This document shows, in pieces, positions 19,101 through 26,208 of a stretch of 39,029 bases of DNA. This DNA is from Candidatus Margulisiibacteriota bacterium (GTDB taxonomy: Bacteria > Margulisbacteria > Termititenacia > Termititenacales > Termititenacaceae). Under the pieces are notes generated by a model that worked only from the letters and a program-made list of their open reading frames with translations, was not told the origin of the DNA and did no database searches. Position 1 is the stretch's first letter; the number at the start of each line of letters is the position of its first letter. Made by a program: the position numbers and the translations under genes. The DNA lies in assembly GCA_031267055.1 (NCBI GenBank), contig JAIRZV010000126.1, positions 1 through 39,029 of the forward strand, in the 5' to 3' direction.

Positions 19101-22100
19101 TGTAAACTTCATATCTTTTTTCATGTTTCCTTCAGTAACATGCAGTGTAGAATTTTTCTTAAGGGTTTCTCTATACGCAGCATAATTGGGATTATCTTTA
19201 CTCACACCCATATCGGCCAATAGTGCATCCAAACGTTGTTCCGCCATCGCTGCTACTCCATTTTCCCCCCAAGCGCCAACTGCCTGTCCACCTCGATGCG
19301 TGTTATTTACATAGATTTGCGCCTGCATTGCGTTAATGACTGCCTTTTGTTGTTCTTCAGTCAGATCATTAAAAGCTACGAGTTTACCATCAAGCTTAAT
19401 CTCAACCTCATTACCGCCTGCCTGATCTCCAACATTTTTAACAGCAGTTTTTACGGACACTTCTAGCTTGTTTGTGACTTGTGTGCCGGTACGAGGATTG
19501 CCGTCCTTAAATCGAGTAGTGATTTGGTCAGGATCTCCCTGTTTCAGCTGGTCTATTACCGTATCGTCGAGTGTAGCGCCTTCCACCGTGGTCGCTTCTG
19601 GTTTCTGCAACTCTCCCTTGGCATCAATAGCGTTGGCGCCGGGGTGTTTGCTGTAGCTTGTGCCCCAGTCCAGGAGGTCTCCGGTAAGCAAAGCGGCCCC
19701 GAGCTTCAGCCAGGCAAAAGCCAGGCCCACAACGGCGCCAGTTAAGCCTTTTAACATGCCGGCTTCTGATTGCAGATAGTTGTCAGCCGCGGCTGCTGTC
19801 GCTTCACCGAACGCTTTCACATCAGGGTCATTCGGATGTTCTTTTACATATTTAGATAAGGCCGCCGGATCGATATTACCTGCGGAATCCACGGCAATAT
19901 TGGGGTCTTTACTTTTTATTTGCGCTTCTAATTCTCCTCGCGACTCGCCTCTGGCTTTGTTAAATGCGCCAAGATCACCGCCGCCACCACCCATGCCCAT
20001 AAAACCGCCTGTGCCGGTGGTATTTAACCCTTTGGTATCCTTATTTTGTCCGCCGACAGCGCTGGTCCCCAAACCAACTACTCCTGAAATAGACTTACCA
20101 GCCTTGCTCTGCCAAAAACTATTCGCGCCATTCTTTCCCTGCATATCTTTACCTGTTTTGAAAAAGTCGCCTATTTCCTGCAAGAGCTGACTGCCTTTTT
20201 GCTTCCAGGCATTGCCGCCGTATTTTTCCAGATTCTTCTCGATACCGTCTTTAAAATCTCCCGCAGCTCGCACAGCTGCGATAGTGGCGCTGGTCAGACC
20301 GGCGGTAGCGGAAATTATTTTGTCTATTTGCGTGTCAATTTTCTTGTCGGTTTCTTCCAGTTTGGACGCCTTGCTGACCAGTTGTTCCAGCATAGCTCCA
20401 GCCACACCGGCCTCGAGGCCGGCGACCATTTCCGCCGCCGAGGGCAGATTGGCGCCGGCCGCGCCGCTGATTTTGGAAGTGATCTTGCCACGCGCTTCAC
20501 CTTTGGCACGGTGCACTTTGCGCAGCGCGGCATTGATGCGCTCCATTTTTTTCATATTGGCCTGCATCAACGAGAGCTGAAACTTCGCCGCGCCGCCATT
20601 GGTCATCAGCCCAAAAAAATCGCTATTCGTGCCTTCCAGCGGATCAGTGTCGCCGGTAGTCTGCTGCACCAAGTCGCCACTGCCCTTGCCGTCAACATCC
20701 TGCCTGGCCTTTTCCCTGGCTTTTTTGGTAATATCTTTCAGCTCTTCCTGCTGTTTGTATTTCAGGATCGCCAGTTTTACCATCGTGACAATAGCCTCAA
20801 AAAAACTGCACACTGCCATTGCCAGACCGGATACGCCGGACATTAAACTAAAACAAGTGCCAAGTTGAGGAATAATGCCTAAAACAATCAATACGACAAT
20901 AGCGACTGCCGCAACGATCGTGCCGATTATGCCAAAAGTTCTTTTGACTTCTTCATTTTTCTGCGCTGACTGCGCGTCATAGATTTTTTGCTTGATACTC
21001 ACTATATCATTGACTGTGCTGGTCAGGTCCTGTGCTTTGGACTGGATGAATTGATTTTCCGCGCCGACCGCTCCGCCGGAATAATTACTCAAACTAAGAT
21101 TACTGACATTGGTCAGGACTTGATGCACCATCGAGCGGGAAGCCGAGCGCGTGTTGTACATAGCCTGCCAAATCGCGTTCAAATAAGAAAGTCCGTAAAT
21201 ATCGGCCTGCGCTTTATTCATATTTTCAAAATTGACGCTGTAACTGGCCACACCGCCAAAAATACCGGCGGGTACTTCGGTCTTTACAATCAAACCGTTT
21301 TCAGATTCGCTGTACAAGACGCTGTCGGTATACACATTCACACCCTTACTGGTTGATTTGATCTCTCCCTGGCTGTTATAGAGACGAGTGCCAGCTTCGT
21401 TCAGTTTCTCGGCATTAGCTTGCCCTATGCCGTTGGTTAAACTATGCAGACTGGTTGCGTCGGGCTGCCCCATATTAGCGTAGGATTTTGCCAATAATTC
21501 ATCGCACTTTGGCCCCACCAGATAGCCAAACGGCCCAGCCATGCTGACCCAGGCCTGCTTCCAGCGCTGCTGCTCGCGCTCGATCATGGCATTGCGCGTC
21601 TGAATGCGCTGCTCCTCACGCTGAGCGTAAGCGGCGATGATCGAAGTGACATACTGGAATTCTGCGGAGAGCGCCTGCTCAGCCAGACCGGATACCTGAT
21701 ACGTGGTGGTGTTAGTCATTTCTTGGTGGACTATGTTGCGCGACTCGAGATTGTAGCGCTGGATCATGAATTGTGCGCGGCGCAAATTGACCGCCTGTGT
21801 AGCCTGATAACGCATCCAGGCGATGCGCGCGCGATAAGTCATTTGATAATTATCTTTGGCCACATCGATGGTTGATTTAGTTAGGCCATCTGCTTCGGAA
21901 ACATCAGCAATATTTTGAGTGTTGCTGTTAACATTGACGCTGCTCTTTACTTGATTTTCAACATTGTTGGTGGGCGCCAATATATTGAGCAGCCAGTCGA
22001 ATATACCGCCGCCGCCGACAATATTTCCGATGAGATTGGCCGGATTGCCCCACAAAGATCCACTTTTATCTATAACATCATATTTGCTTATTTCGCGGTT

Positions 22101-25100
22101 GGTCAGACCGACGTGCACGCCTTTGTTCCATTCGTCCTGTAGTATTTTCAACACGTCCACTTCGCCTGCTATCGCGTAATCGCCCGCGCCGGTCATACTA
22201 CCAAAACTGCCACCGCTGTAGCCGTAGCCGGATTCAGAGCCGTTAACAACGCCTGTCATGTCAAACTCGCGGCGCAGATCATCTCTGTCCCAGACACTTT
22301 CTTTAGCGTTAAACAAAGTTTTTACTATACCAATCGCCGACTGCGGGTCCATAGGCACTTCGATGAATGAGCATAGAAAACCAATGCCAAAGGCCGTGGA
22401 TTCCAACTGGAATAATTTAGTTAGTTTATCCGCATTAGCTGCGGCAGAAAGACTGGCGTTGTACGCGGAAATATATTCCTGACGCAGTTGTTTTATTTCA
22501 TTGAATTTTTCCATGATGACAGACTGCTCCTGCTCGATCAGGCTGCTGACCAGTGTGGAAGTCGTGTAGCCGGATTGCGAGGTCATTTCGGTATGCACGG
22601 CGTTGCGCGACTGTGCTTTGGCCGCATGCAGGCTGCCGAGCGTACGATTTATGATTTGCAAACGGCTGATCTCTCTTTCCAAAACAATGAATTTTTCATC
22701 ATTGTCATAGATCAGCCCGTCGGCGCCTCTTTTGAATTTCACTTTGGCCGCTTCGTCGAGCAGACTGTACTGCATCTGCATATTGGCTGCGATCGCTTGA
22801 GCCGAGCCGCTGTCACTAAAATGTTTTAAAACTTCTGTGTAGGTTTGTGTACGGGAAGACGCTAGGTCCTTAGCGCTACTCTGCGTCTGCGCCAGATTTT
22901 TACCGGCAACTTCGGCTTTGGGTTTGGAAACTTTATCCCATTTTTCCTGCGCGGCTTCCGCTTTGTTCTGGTCTTGCTCCAGAGTGATCGTGCCGGAAAT
23001 AAGCGCTGATAATTTACCGAGAATAGTATTGAGAAAAAATCCGGACAAGGCCAGGCCTGCGCCAATACAAAATGCCACGCCGGCAGCAGCAAGGGGAGCG
23101 GCCGTTCCAAGAGACGCGGCGGTCATTGCAATGCCGGCAGCGCTAGCAATAATAGTTGCAGCTAATACAGGAATAGCGGCGGCAACCGAAGCCGCGGCTA
23201 TAGCCGCCGGTATTTGCAAAGCCATTAAATCTTTTTTGTTGCCTCTACTCCTTCCTACAGCGTCATAAGTGACTTTTGCGACTAACGGTATAGCCACAGC
23301 CATACCTATGCCTAAAACTATGACTCCCGGTATTGCCCACCCCGCCCAAGCGCTGGCTGCCATAGTTGCTCTACCTGTAGCCTGCATAGCGCCAAAAACG
23401 CCTATTCCGGTTACGCCAGCTGCCGCAAAAGCCACAGAAGATACCGCGGCTATCATCGATAAAACTCTGTTCCGGTCTTTTTGGATTTCGTCTATCTCTT
23501 TGCTGATCACGGACTCCATGAGTTGATTGTGCTGATTGACGATGCCGACGGCTTCTTTTTTCAGCTCGTTCACATCCTTGAGCAGCGTGTCCGTTTCGGT
23601 CTGAATGATCTGCGAAGCCTTCATGGATTTGTAAGCTTCTTCGGAGCCGACGCGCTCCAGCTCCGCGCCCACTATATTGTAAGCTTCATTTTGCGCTTCC
23701 ATGACCATGGCCAGAAAAGCGAGAATATTTCTTTGAAACAAAAATTCTACGCGCGCTTTCTCAAACTTGTCGTCTTCGTATCGCCAAAAATCACTGCGGT
23801 CATCAATAAAATTACCGATATTTGTCATTGTAGTTATTTCTGTCTGTGTTTTGCGTTGATTTACACCCCAAACATCTGTACGATTATTCAGAATGCTGTC
23901 AATGCTGTTACCATCATTACCGTTAGACTTGAGTTTTTTTAGAACGCTTTTGACATCTTCCGGCGAAGCGTCTCCGGACCACGCGCCTTTTTCATATATA
24001 GCCGTTGAGCCAAAAATTATATTGTTGGCGTAAAAATCCGAGATCAATTTTGTATCCGGCTGGCTCAATTTCCCGTAAGTGGAGCTTGTGCCTTCGGACA
24101 CATACCCCGCCTTGGGGTTGAATCTCTGGACAGAGCGGGAGTAAAGATTGTTCGAGATACTGTACTCCTGGCCGAAGTCCGCGGAGAGGGAGAGAGCGTT
24201 TACCGGCACATAGCTGTTTATGGACAGCAGATCATCAGCGGTCTTGACCAATCCCAGCTGCAATTGCGGGCTGACTATCTTGTCCGAGAAATCGAACACA
24301 CGGTCAACACCGCTGCTGTCCTGATAGAGCATGACCCATTGTTTTTCGCCGGAAGCCTTGTCCGTGGCCTCGCAAACACGCGCATTTGGCAGAGAGGCGC
24401 CTGTCTTAGCCGCAAGAGCCAGTAAAGAATTGACCGCCAGTAAAGCGAGATTTTGCGAAGCGCCGGCCTTGGTATCAATAACCAAGCTCTGATTCGGAAA
24501 AACATCCTGCAAATCCAGACATTGATACTCTGTCTTGATATAGTTAAAAAGCTTGGCGGTGATCTCGTCCATAGACAGCCCGCTCAGATCCATCGCGCCC
24601 TCAAATTCCGCCAAGAATTTGCTCAACGCCGGATCGGTCGGATCGATATAGGCTTTGGCATTATTCTCGAGAAACTCCAGCTGCGCCGCTGTGCCAAAAA
24701 CTTTGTTATCATTGAAGCGGAAATACACGTCGAAACTTAATTCATTTACCTGTTTCAGATCAGAGAGTTTGGCAATATTGCCCTGCTCGGCAAAGGCGGC
24801 ATCTAATGCGTAAGTCTGTCCGTCATCTGCTAAATACTCCACAAAGACATGGTCTCCATACACGGCATGTTTGCCAGCTACCGCCGACACACGGCTATTG
24901 GCGGTCTGATAATCCATACCCTCATTCATGAGCAGCGCGATCATTGCTGAGGCTAATAAGATCGATAGATCTTCACAATCGCCGCCGCGCTGAAAGATCG
25001 TCTCACCGACAAAATTCCAGTCATCTTTATCCTCCGGCACATAGTTAAAATTGTCGATGATGTAATTATAAAGTTTCGTTAGTTTTTCTTCCGCAGAAAG

Positions 25101-25520
25101 TTTGGGATTATCCAGTTCCGGAATTTGGGTAAGCAGTTTGGAAATTTCGGGATCAAAAGGATCGATATAAGTGTCTACGCTATTGTAACCACTAGACAGA
25201 TCTGAATAGCCAAAAGCCGCGTCGACAAAAGAACTTTCACCGTTGTAAGAGACCAGATAATAAGAGTCATTGTCAGAATTTACCTTGCCGGCCACATCAT
25301 ACTGCTTGATGTTATAAATATATGAGCCGTTGTCTTCCTCGATAGAGAGCTGACCGCGTTGCGTAAAACCACGTGAGAGTGAGGCGCTGTCTGACGCGGT
25401 CGCGTTATAAACGCCGTTCTCCGCGGCGCGGGCAATATAAGCCGGATCGGCCGGTACGGTCGCATTCAGACCTGCTGCTAACATGCCGGCGTCTAATGTC
25501 CCTCGAATATTATCAACCAT
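10119..25520 (-). CDS. Giant multidomain protein (5133 aa) with transglutaminase-like N-terminus, hydrophobic clusters and long coiled coil
   Basis: One unbroken frame of 5133 codons, started by ATG 25520 with a strong ribosome site (AGGGGG at 25530-25525). No signal peptide is visible. Residues ~118-245 form a transglutaminase-like Cys-protease fold: Cys182 (GGDCEDLS), His224 (DHVFVEY), Asp240 (ALDAAF). A diverged second copy follows at ~291-415 with Ser355 and Trp395 in place of Cys and His. Hydrophobic clusters lie near 680-845, 1524-1577 and 1920-1950. Five diverged helical repeats carrying SRNxVHxEMT-like cores start near 970, 1258, 1459, 1674 and 1856. Three short repeats ending in AKNGD-type sequence lie near 2260-2380. 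A coiled coil rich in Ala, Glu and Lys spans ~3064-3597. The tail (from ~5077) is rich in Pro and acidic residues. Family unknown; a surface, secreted or injected effector-like protein is only an inference. Confidence 0.9.
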   Translation of the reverse strand: MVDNIRGTLDAGMLAAGLNATVPADPAYIARAAENGVYNATASDSASLSRGFTQRGQLSIEEDNGSYIYNIKQYDVAGKVNSDNDSYYLVSYNGESSFVDAAFGYSDLSSGYNSVDTYIDPFDPEISKLLTQIPELDNPKLSAEEKLTKLYNYIIDNFNYVPEDKDDWNFVGETIFQRGGDCEDLSILLASAMIALLMNEGMDYQTANSRVSAVAGKHAVYGDHVFVEYLADDGQTYALDAAFAEQGNIAKLSDLKQVNELSFDVYFRFNDNKVFGTAAQLEFLENNAKAYIDPTDPALSKFLAEFEGAMDLSGLSMDEITAKLFNYIKTEYQCLDLQDVFPNQSLVIDTKAGASQNLALLAVNSLLALAAKTGASLPNARVCEATDKASGEKQWVMLYQDSSGVDRVFDFSDKIVSPQLQLGLVKTADDLLSINSYVPVNALSLSADFGQEYSISNNLYSRSVQRFNPKAGYVSEGTSSTYGKLSQPDTKLISDFYANNIIFGSTAIYEKGAWSGDASPEDVKSVLKKLKSNGNDGNSIDSILNNRTDVWGVNQRKTQTEITTMTNIGNFIDDRSDFWRYEDDKFEKARVEFLFQRNILAFLAMVMEAQNEAYNIVGAELERVGSEEAYKSMKASQIIQTETDTLLKDVNELKKEAVGIVNQHNQLMESVISKEIDEIQKDRNRVLSMIAAVSSVAFAAAGVTGIGVFGAMQATGRATMAASAWAGWAIPGVIVLGIGMAVAIPLVAKVTYDAVGRSRGNKKDLMALQIPAAIAAASVAAAIPVLAATIIASAAGIAMTAASLGTAAPLAAAGVAFCIGAGLALSGFFLNTILGKLSALISGTITLEQDQNKAEAAQEKWDKVSKPKAEVAGKNLAQTQSSAKDLASSRTQTYTEVLKHFSDSGSAQAIAANMQMQYSLLDEAAKVKFKRGADGLIYDNDEKFIVLEREISRLQIINRTLGSLHAAKAQSRNAVHTEMTSQSGYTTSTLVSSLIEQEQSVIMEKFNEIKQLRQEYISAYNASLSAAANADKLTKLFQLESTAFGIGFLCSFIEVPMDPQSAIGIVKTLFNAKESVWDRDDLRREFDMTGVVNGSESGYGYSGGSFGSMTGAGDYAIAGEVDVLKILQDEWNKGVHVGLTNREISKYDVIDKSGSLWGNPANLIGNIVGGGGIFDWLLNILAPTNNVENQVKSSVNVNSNTQNIADVSEADGLTKSTIDVAKDNYQMTYRARIAWMRYQATQAVNLRRAQFMIQRYNLESRNIVHQEMTNTTTYQVSGLAEQALSAEFQYVTSIIAAYAQREEQRIQTRNAMIEREQQRWKQAWVSMAGPFGYLVGPKCDELLAKSYANMGQPDATSLHSLTNGIGQANAEKLNEAGTRLYNSQGEIKSTSKGVNVYTDSVLYSESENGLIVKTEVPAGIFGGVASYSVNFENMNKAQADIYGLSYLNAIWQAMYNTRSASRSMVHQVLTNVSNLSLSNYSGGAVGAENQFIQSKAQDLTSTVNDIVSIKQKIYDAQSAQKNEEVKRTFGIIGTIVAAVAIVVLIVLGIIPQLGTCFSLMSGVSGLAMAVCSFFEAIVTMVKLAILKYKQQEELKDITKKAREKARQDVDGKGSGDLVQQTTGDTDPLEGTNSDFFGLMTNGGAAKFQLSLMQANMKKMERINAALRKVHRAKGEARGKITSKISGAAGANLPSAAEMVAGLEAGVAGAMLEQLVSKASKLEETDKKIDTQIDKIISATAGLTSATIAAVRAAGDFKDGIEKNLEKYGGNAWKQKGSQLLQEIGDFFKTGKDMQGKNGANSFWQSKAGKSISGVVGLGTSAVGGQNKDTKGLNTTGTGGFMGMGGGGGDLGAFNKARGESRGELEAQIKSKDPNIAVDSAGNIDPAALSKYVKEHPNDPDVKAFGEATAAAADNYLQSEAGMLKGLTGAVVGLAFAWLKLGAALLTGDLLDWGTSYSKHPGANAIDAKGELQKPEATTVEGATLDDTVIDQLKQGDPDQITTRFKDGNPRTGTQVTNKLEVSVKTAVKNVGDQAGGNEVEIKLDGKLVAFNDLTEEQQKAVINAMQAQIYVNNTHRGGQAVGAWGENGVAAMAEQRLDALLADMGVSKDNPNYAAYRETLKKNSTLHVTEGNMKKDMKFTTAGGLETTVETDYQARGNEDVAKNIVAQDTGWGNVVASDIRDNDGEIYQGYKGTESSAKVTENMAGAYDYGGGLSYDNGTWSGAQANDDGTITADGVTYRVEENGDGPPILQEVVTDQDELETLAGQLGINDVSRLQNKTPTELNDMIAAKNGDTAAAMDTSNLEAQKAAIADLIANGVTIAEDAPVEKIRQAIDAKNGDIAAKNADIIKELQGKGLNIPDNATQKQIDDAVDAENTRRQGVTGDANAVNRAESQEQLAAPISLSNGVTMQITADGQVQISKTGEDGEVVTMTSKPEEADKIQRALDEGNKISIAVEGPDGANGMVEIGRSGSGATGGRKVEFSGVESTAAPDDDESEKRIDNDLTTADLLVKALADLAKNILEQANYQTQMDKLSGGAHVGNLLAALDPRDAREVMSVLTDAYAGEGARRIQNDAEMVQSMQDLLGKHTSPGTLNARFNKFLKEMEQANDLKKNKEKKEQYQPIQDFYVNNTFVDDKTKDTIAFMISNGQEDEARQVMKKITAMQKDVETFMIGDLGKEDAEIVRQNAKDWFTANIDSQGTITVVLKQEVKEQLINGQIPSVSTNAKLSEAIVKKLKTVANSDEDGGVNRFTVNAGEPFRENYNGIYTPDWHLGSNARTRNLGLKSGSVKVDGKEIKYSIDKDGNYFLPPKADNTEYSDAELRAIADQEIENNPGKDVKILCQKPGAVDPTEYTFNAGGSIAHDLSRSELEGSRLQTLSDFQAYSNVMEAYNVDYDPANITDVSDRYCLYKQDDLSRLPGLSATTPQGGSEGCSLARIDLDKVNADGAALLTATGNSNRSIITTGVGKTPTRYDHKTNAAYQPTAKNMLAQLDAEIKELEQKDDPVSQSRLKEAKDIRDELKNAQASRNNEEVDRLVNGYYTDTVDQVFAADSNLEHAQNLQKAEGDITVARGKIADADRIIEAAPGQIEAAEGEIAAASGKIETATTARDEAAGRVREKAAELSTARQEAATARSEATAARNTAIAARKAAVSARKTAVEANGEALQIRKDATETRNEASETRDKAIEKRGEAAPARRAADQKDGEATAKILEASGARTMADTAKAKALTSRGAANTAAETAARSRRAADVAARDAAAAKRTWETDADKADRKRTEANNARGFIDGLKERITDLQARLVEGLSEAEKTEIDTAITELEDKILELEPGAAALETAAAGLEGDATESKKKYDELQGTAETLEGTAKTDEATADTLETTAKTDKAEANRLDGIADGLETEAKELETEAKRLKGIAEKLEEEVERLEEQATELEEKARGLEKDAIEAEEKAGYLNQEAEMLSNTATGLEEAADGLEDRASDLEATARDLEKKVRDLEIELEAAKADLAQAQADLAQAQADLEEAQEKKRQLEKDLDAAIRAKAQAQAELTDALRAKERAEEAIKATNTQLSRTLEAQREAEAAAEARQQAQKEEDEGTISAETAVQAEAVEAKTDQQVANSAETQPDWAALARQEVGDSMAKMNSLEDRVQQFGDPLNVGWMGSGPNATEAALKIITKNIEADPERSQLTVNGQLTLYSYYNRTVNSLTSIMNPESDPVAWEQTQRAYATNQGIGASLEKEIDKVEHDTGLRMPLTSDTKLSEMYAVAGGLPDLDNEDDPAVKKNFAKTAGKIGTALRITIDKFSYQKQQEGEEFSSENEAILQNAVNLDAQLLTDETRQYELGSIQYQEAIKRHTANCGHYIWSSSSSTANRGEAIGFVVRSMENLPEEVKREISCGENGLGLPDTVSTGSILDDDTVEAVSKNIDDRFKIEKEPPQSKALLEAYANIRSLEQARTTNAFVNLDLIDKYPDLFTAEGLIALLKEITRKAQLEGIDPRSTDQYKMYSAIIDIILYAPDDALMEKLNLTPEGLEDLRSRIKETQKTVEGIIDEIPELGNPDFSQHINIAAGTGNKLNFMARVQLLSSDFDAVGALLANRREDKKLAERINNMREVTSASAGQVLKQALANSNVGRIAHANIIAAQNDLSKAVTGGNLDQVRAAASHYKNTLIEAGLLSDEDVTNFDAMQQAFEDILQGTIKWDEKLFGKMPEGLVPDGQDQRDMLAGIFTVRSIKLLTTPPILSFHETAIEQNFSANDVGDMSMERSKELFARCLVGQAFTMDPAAARNNSLRLVDPVTYKRLTEQVSAYAMAVTAEDRAKIRENIAEIADITIDSPELNLLFSDEEGSAYQDFAKLTRDMLAAQNTRKHYRDDNTNRRNWHSALRTHFYSQLNDTTTINNLRRIDNAMTEYNRGRSSLLGPAGNRALEANEQMRAEVFRKEVIIPMTERQSSVTQMSTDYRRDMTNALTNLCNAGEPTRDVTREDIDLGRQISTEGKIELYNTAPSWTLETDILGLKDAAGTTLQPGMLDNIRNMPRGNTATIEQNKDCLNVILNTREVLLDETNGQPLSPELRAALDELNQMGAQTTRDLRKMGYGYTPQGEEKLTDLLAESRRQDDEQEHDPAAAAYQDAMKVFLREKNPAISLDGGTQLCGADGKLPDVIANTGEEFNGVVGADGTNRTELGKVLGGDNNAGINDAMKTIFFVAASGGEPPVIIHSGGLTPEIVQPKVVGFESAFAGDSTELNSAKRAELIQKIVGNAETSGIKVLLRPDGTPDVSATLTSLGDITMPVYVNLTNTDGSFADKPDPASIMNGRVFTMLEVLKEALGKALGEGAEEDINKHLFGDGETAGHLQIDAQYTFGNEKLGKDFYWSGNAPHDWTPGGDMYQKAIGFITEQNKKTNDAKLTVADPNGTGITYTLLLRDENGQPNISSRQWQNGDAVNKKVDGRIGANQGLRAANISFNQSIEVSSWNVSGDINGDEENETGTISRNPAGGYTLQIGGKKMDISAPGDGKALIIEEGLLGNKTKAEITFNNGEPTGFNVTVLTNPGTPQIVDRVADRELQALATGKSVAPPEAETPAGVREDDQELGTETAQNPEPERELTPTPQLDIPAPQPELDIKTAPAVTVTIPR
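14730..16330 (-). repeat. Tandem 21-bp repeats encoding the heptad coiled coil of the giant protein
   Basis: The DNA repeats with a 21-bp period, one heptad per unit. A clean example starts at 14963, 14984, 15005 and 15026, each opening with CCAG (complement of the DLAQAQA heptads). Another, at about 16039-16122, encodes AxxARxTAxxARxxA heptads from units containing CTTTCTTGCG. Between them lie ExxAKxLE-type heptads. The array encodes roughly 530 residues. Such DNA can gain or lose whole heptads by slippage or recombination without breaking the frame, so its length may vary between strains. Confidence 0.8.
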
Positions 25521-25559
25521 TTTTCCCCCTGCAAGGCAAAGAAATACCTTACGTCAGAC

Positions 25560-25575
25560 GACCGCTTTAGCGGTC
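25560..25575 (-). promoter_or_regulatory. Hairpin in the 5' leader of the giant gene
   Basis: A perfect 6-bp stem GACCGC/GCGGTC with a 4-nt loop lies 40 nt upstream of the giant gene's ATG, inside its predicted leader. It has no following T run, so it is not an obvious terminator. It could stabilise the mRNA or affect ribosome access (inference). Confidence 0.45.
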
Positions 25576-25690
25576 TTCAACGTTCGATATTCATTAGGAG
25601 AAAATAGAGAAAGGAGAAATGCTCTCAAAGTGGCATTTACCCTGCTAACGGCTGATGCGCTATATGTAGTGTGTTTGTTTCTAGACCACC

Positions 25691-25725
25691 ATATTAGTGG
25701 GGGGGGGGGGGGGGGTAACTGTTAA
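25691..25725 (-). promoter_or_regulatory. Candidate phase-variable promoter of the giant gene: homopolymer between -35 and -10
   Basis: On the minus strand, TTAACA (25725-25720) and TAATAT (25696-25691) are separated by 23 bp, of which 17 are a pure C run (G at 25699-25715 on the plus strand). Spacer length is too long for strong sigma-70 activity at 17 C; about 11 C would give the optimal 17-bp spacer. Homopolymer tracts placed like this switch promoters on and off by slipped-strand mispairing in Neisseria and Bordetella surface genes. Transcription from here would give a leader of about 165 nt containing the hairpin at 25560-25575. Confidence 0.5.
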
Positions 25726-25817
25726 TCGATACTAAATTAAAATCTTTATTAAAAACTTTTTTCATATAAAACTCCGCTTTTTTGTTTTTTCACAAAAATC
25801 GTTCAACACTCATTTGT

Positions 25818-25925
25818 CGAGCGAATATCTTTGCCGCCGCGCGTGGTGGCCTCTCACTTAACGTCGGCTACTTTGTAGCCTTGTTAAGTTCGAGCCAGAC
25901 GCGCTTACGGCAAAATATTCGCTCG
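25818..25925. repeat. 108-bp palindromic interspersed element, copy A
   Basis: The ends are an 11-bp perfect inverted repeat, CGAGCGAATAT...ATATTCGCTCG, extended inward by CTTTGCCG/CGGCAAA. Further in, ACTTAAC (25856-25862) pairs with GTTAAGT (25883-25889), and the centre is a GGCTAC-TTT-GTAGCC hairpin. The whole could fold into one long hairpin. An inverted copy of the same length lies at 34121-34228. No ORF is carried, so it is a MITE- or REP-like non-autonomous element. Confidence 0.85.
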
Positions 25926-25970
25926 CAAAACATTCGCTAAAAAAAACGACCTTTCTTATTTTGTTCTATC

Positions 25971-26053
25971 TAGCGCGGCAAATATTTTGCCCGGAGCGAA
26001 CGTAACCTTCAGTGCTATGCCGTGTTCGCGAGGGCAAAGATATTTGCGCGCTA
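25971..26053. repeat. Third palindromic element, related short family
   Basis: TAGCGCGGCAAATATTTTGCCC at the left is answered by GGGCAAAGATATTTGCGCGCTA at the right, with a second pairing CGAACG/CGTGTTCG toward the centre. The GGCAAA-ATATT theme links it to copies A and B, but the ends differ. Its right part (TCGCGAGGGCAAAGATATTTGC, 26026-26047) is nearly repeated at 34241-34262 (20 of 22 identical). Confidence 0.7.
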
Positions 26054-26173
26054 AAATAACCATTTTTACCGCTTAAAAATCTTCCACTTACAAACTGATA
26101 AAAAAGTAATTACCCACTTATCGGTGAAATATACATCTAAAATGCATCGATTTTTGCCGTTGATTGAGTCGAT

Positions 26174-26202
26174 TTTACAAAATCCGCGCGGCGTTATAAG
26201 AT
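26174..26202 (+). promoter_or_regulatory. Promoter of prs
   Basis: TTTACA (26174-26179), 17-bp spacer, TAAGAT (26197-26202), then 6 nt to the ATG at 26209, so transcription should start at or next to the A of the start codon. An overlapping TATAAG (26195-26200) is an alternative -10. No Shine-Dalgarno sequence is present. Confidence 0.6.
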
Positions 26203-26208
26203 ACATTT

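Larger units (their letters stand above)
25521..26208. other. 688-bp divergent intergenic region between the giant gene and prs
   Basis: No convincing gene lies here; short ORFs entering from the 3' side (e.g. 25483-25725, +) end in a poly-Gly run made by the G tract and look spurious. From left to right it holds the giant gene's ribosome site, a GACCGC-TTTA-GCGGTC hairpin (25560-25575), an AAGGAG-ATG on the plus strand opening a 9-codon frame (25612-25647 area), the G17 tract with flanking promoter hexamers (25691-25725), two palindromic elements (25818-25925 and 25971-26053), and the prs promoter. The stretch 26054-26170 is AT-rich with nothing I can name. Confidence 0.7.

Noticed and set aside
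20199..20846. Long plus-strand ORFs opposite the giant gene (also 13164-13424, 14937-15566, 15283-15912)
   Set aside because: They follow the composition of the repeat-rich opposite strand; the Leu/Phe/Ser-rich ones merely mirror the coiled-coil heptads.
25483..25725. An 80-codon plus-strand ORF ending in poly-Gly
   Set aside because: Its Gly run is just the G17 tract, it overlaps the giant gene's start, and its first part is antisense to it.
25971..26053. Insertion sequence remnants between the giant gene and prs
   Set aside because: The segments are short palindromes with no transposase coding sequence; they are listed as repeat elements instead.
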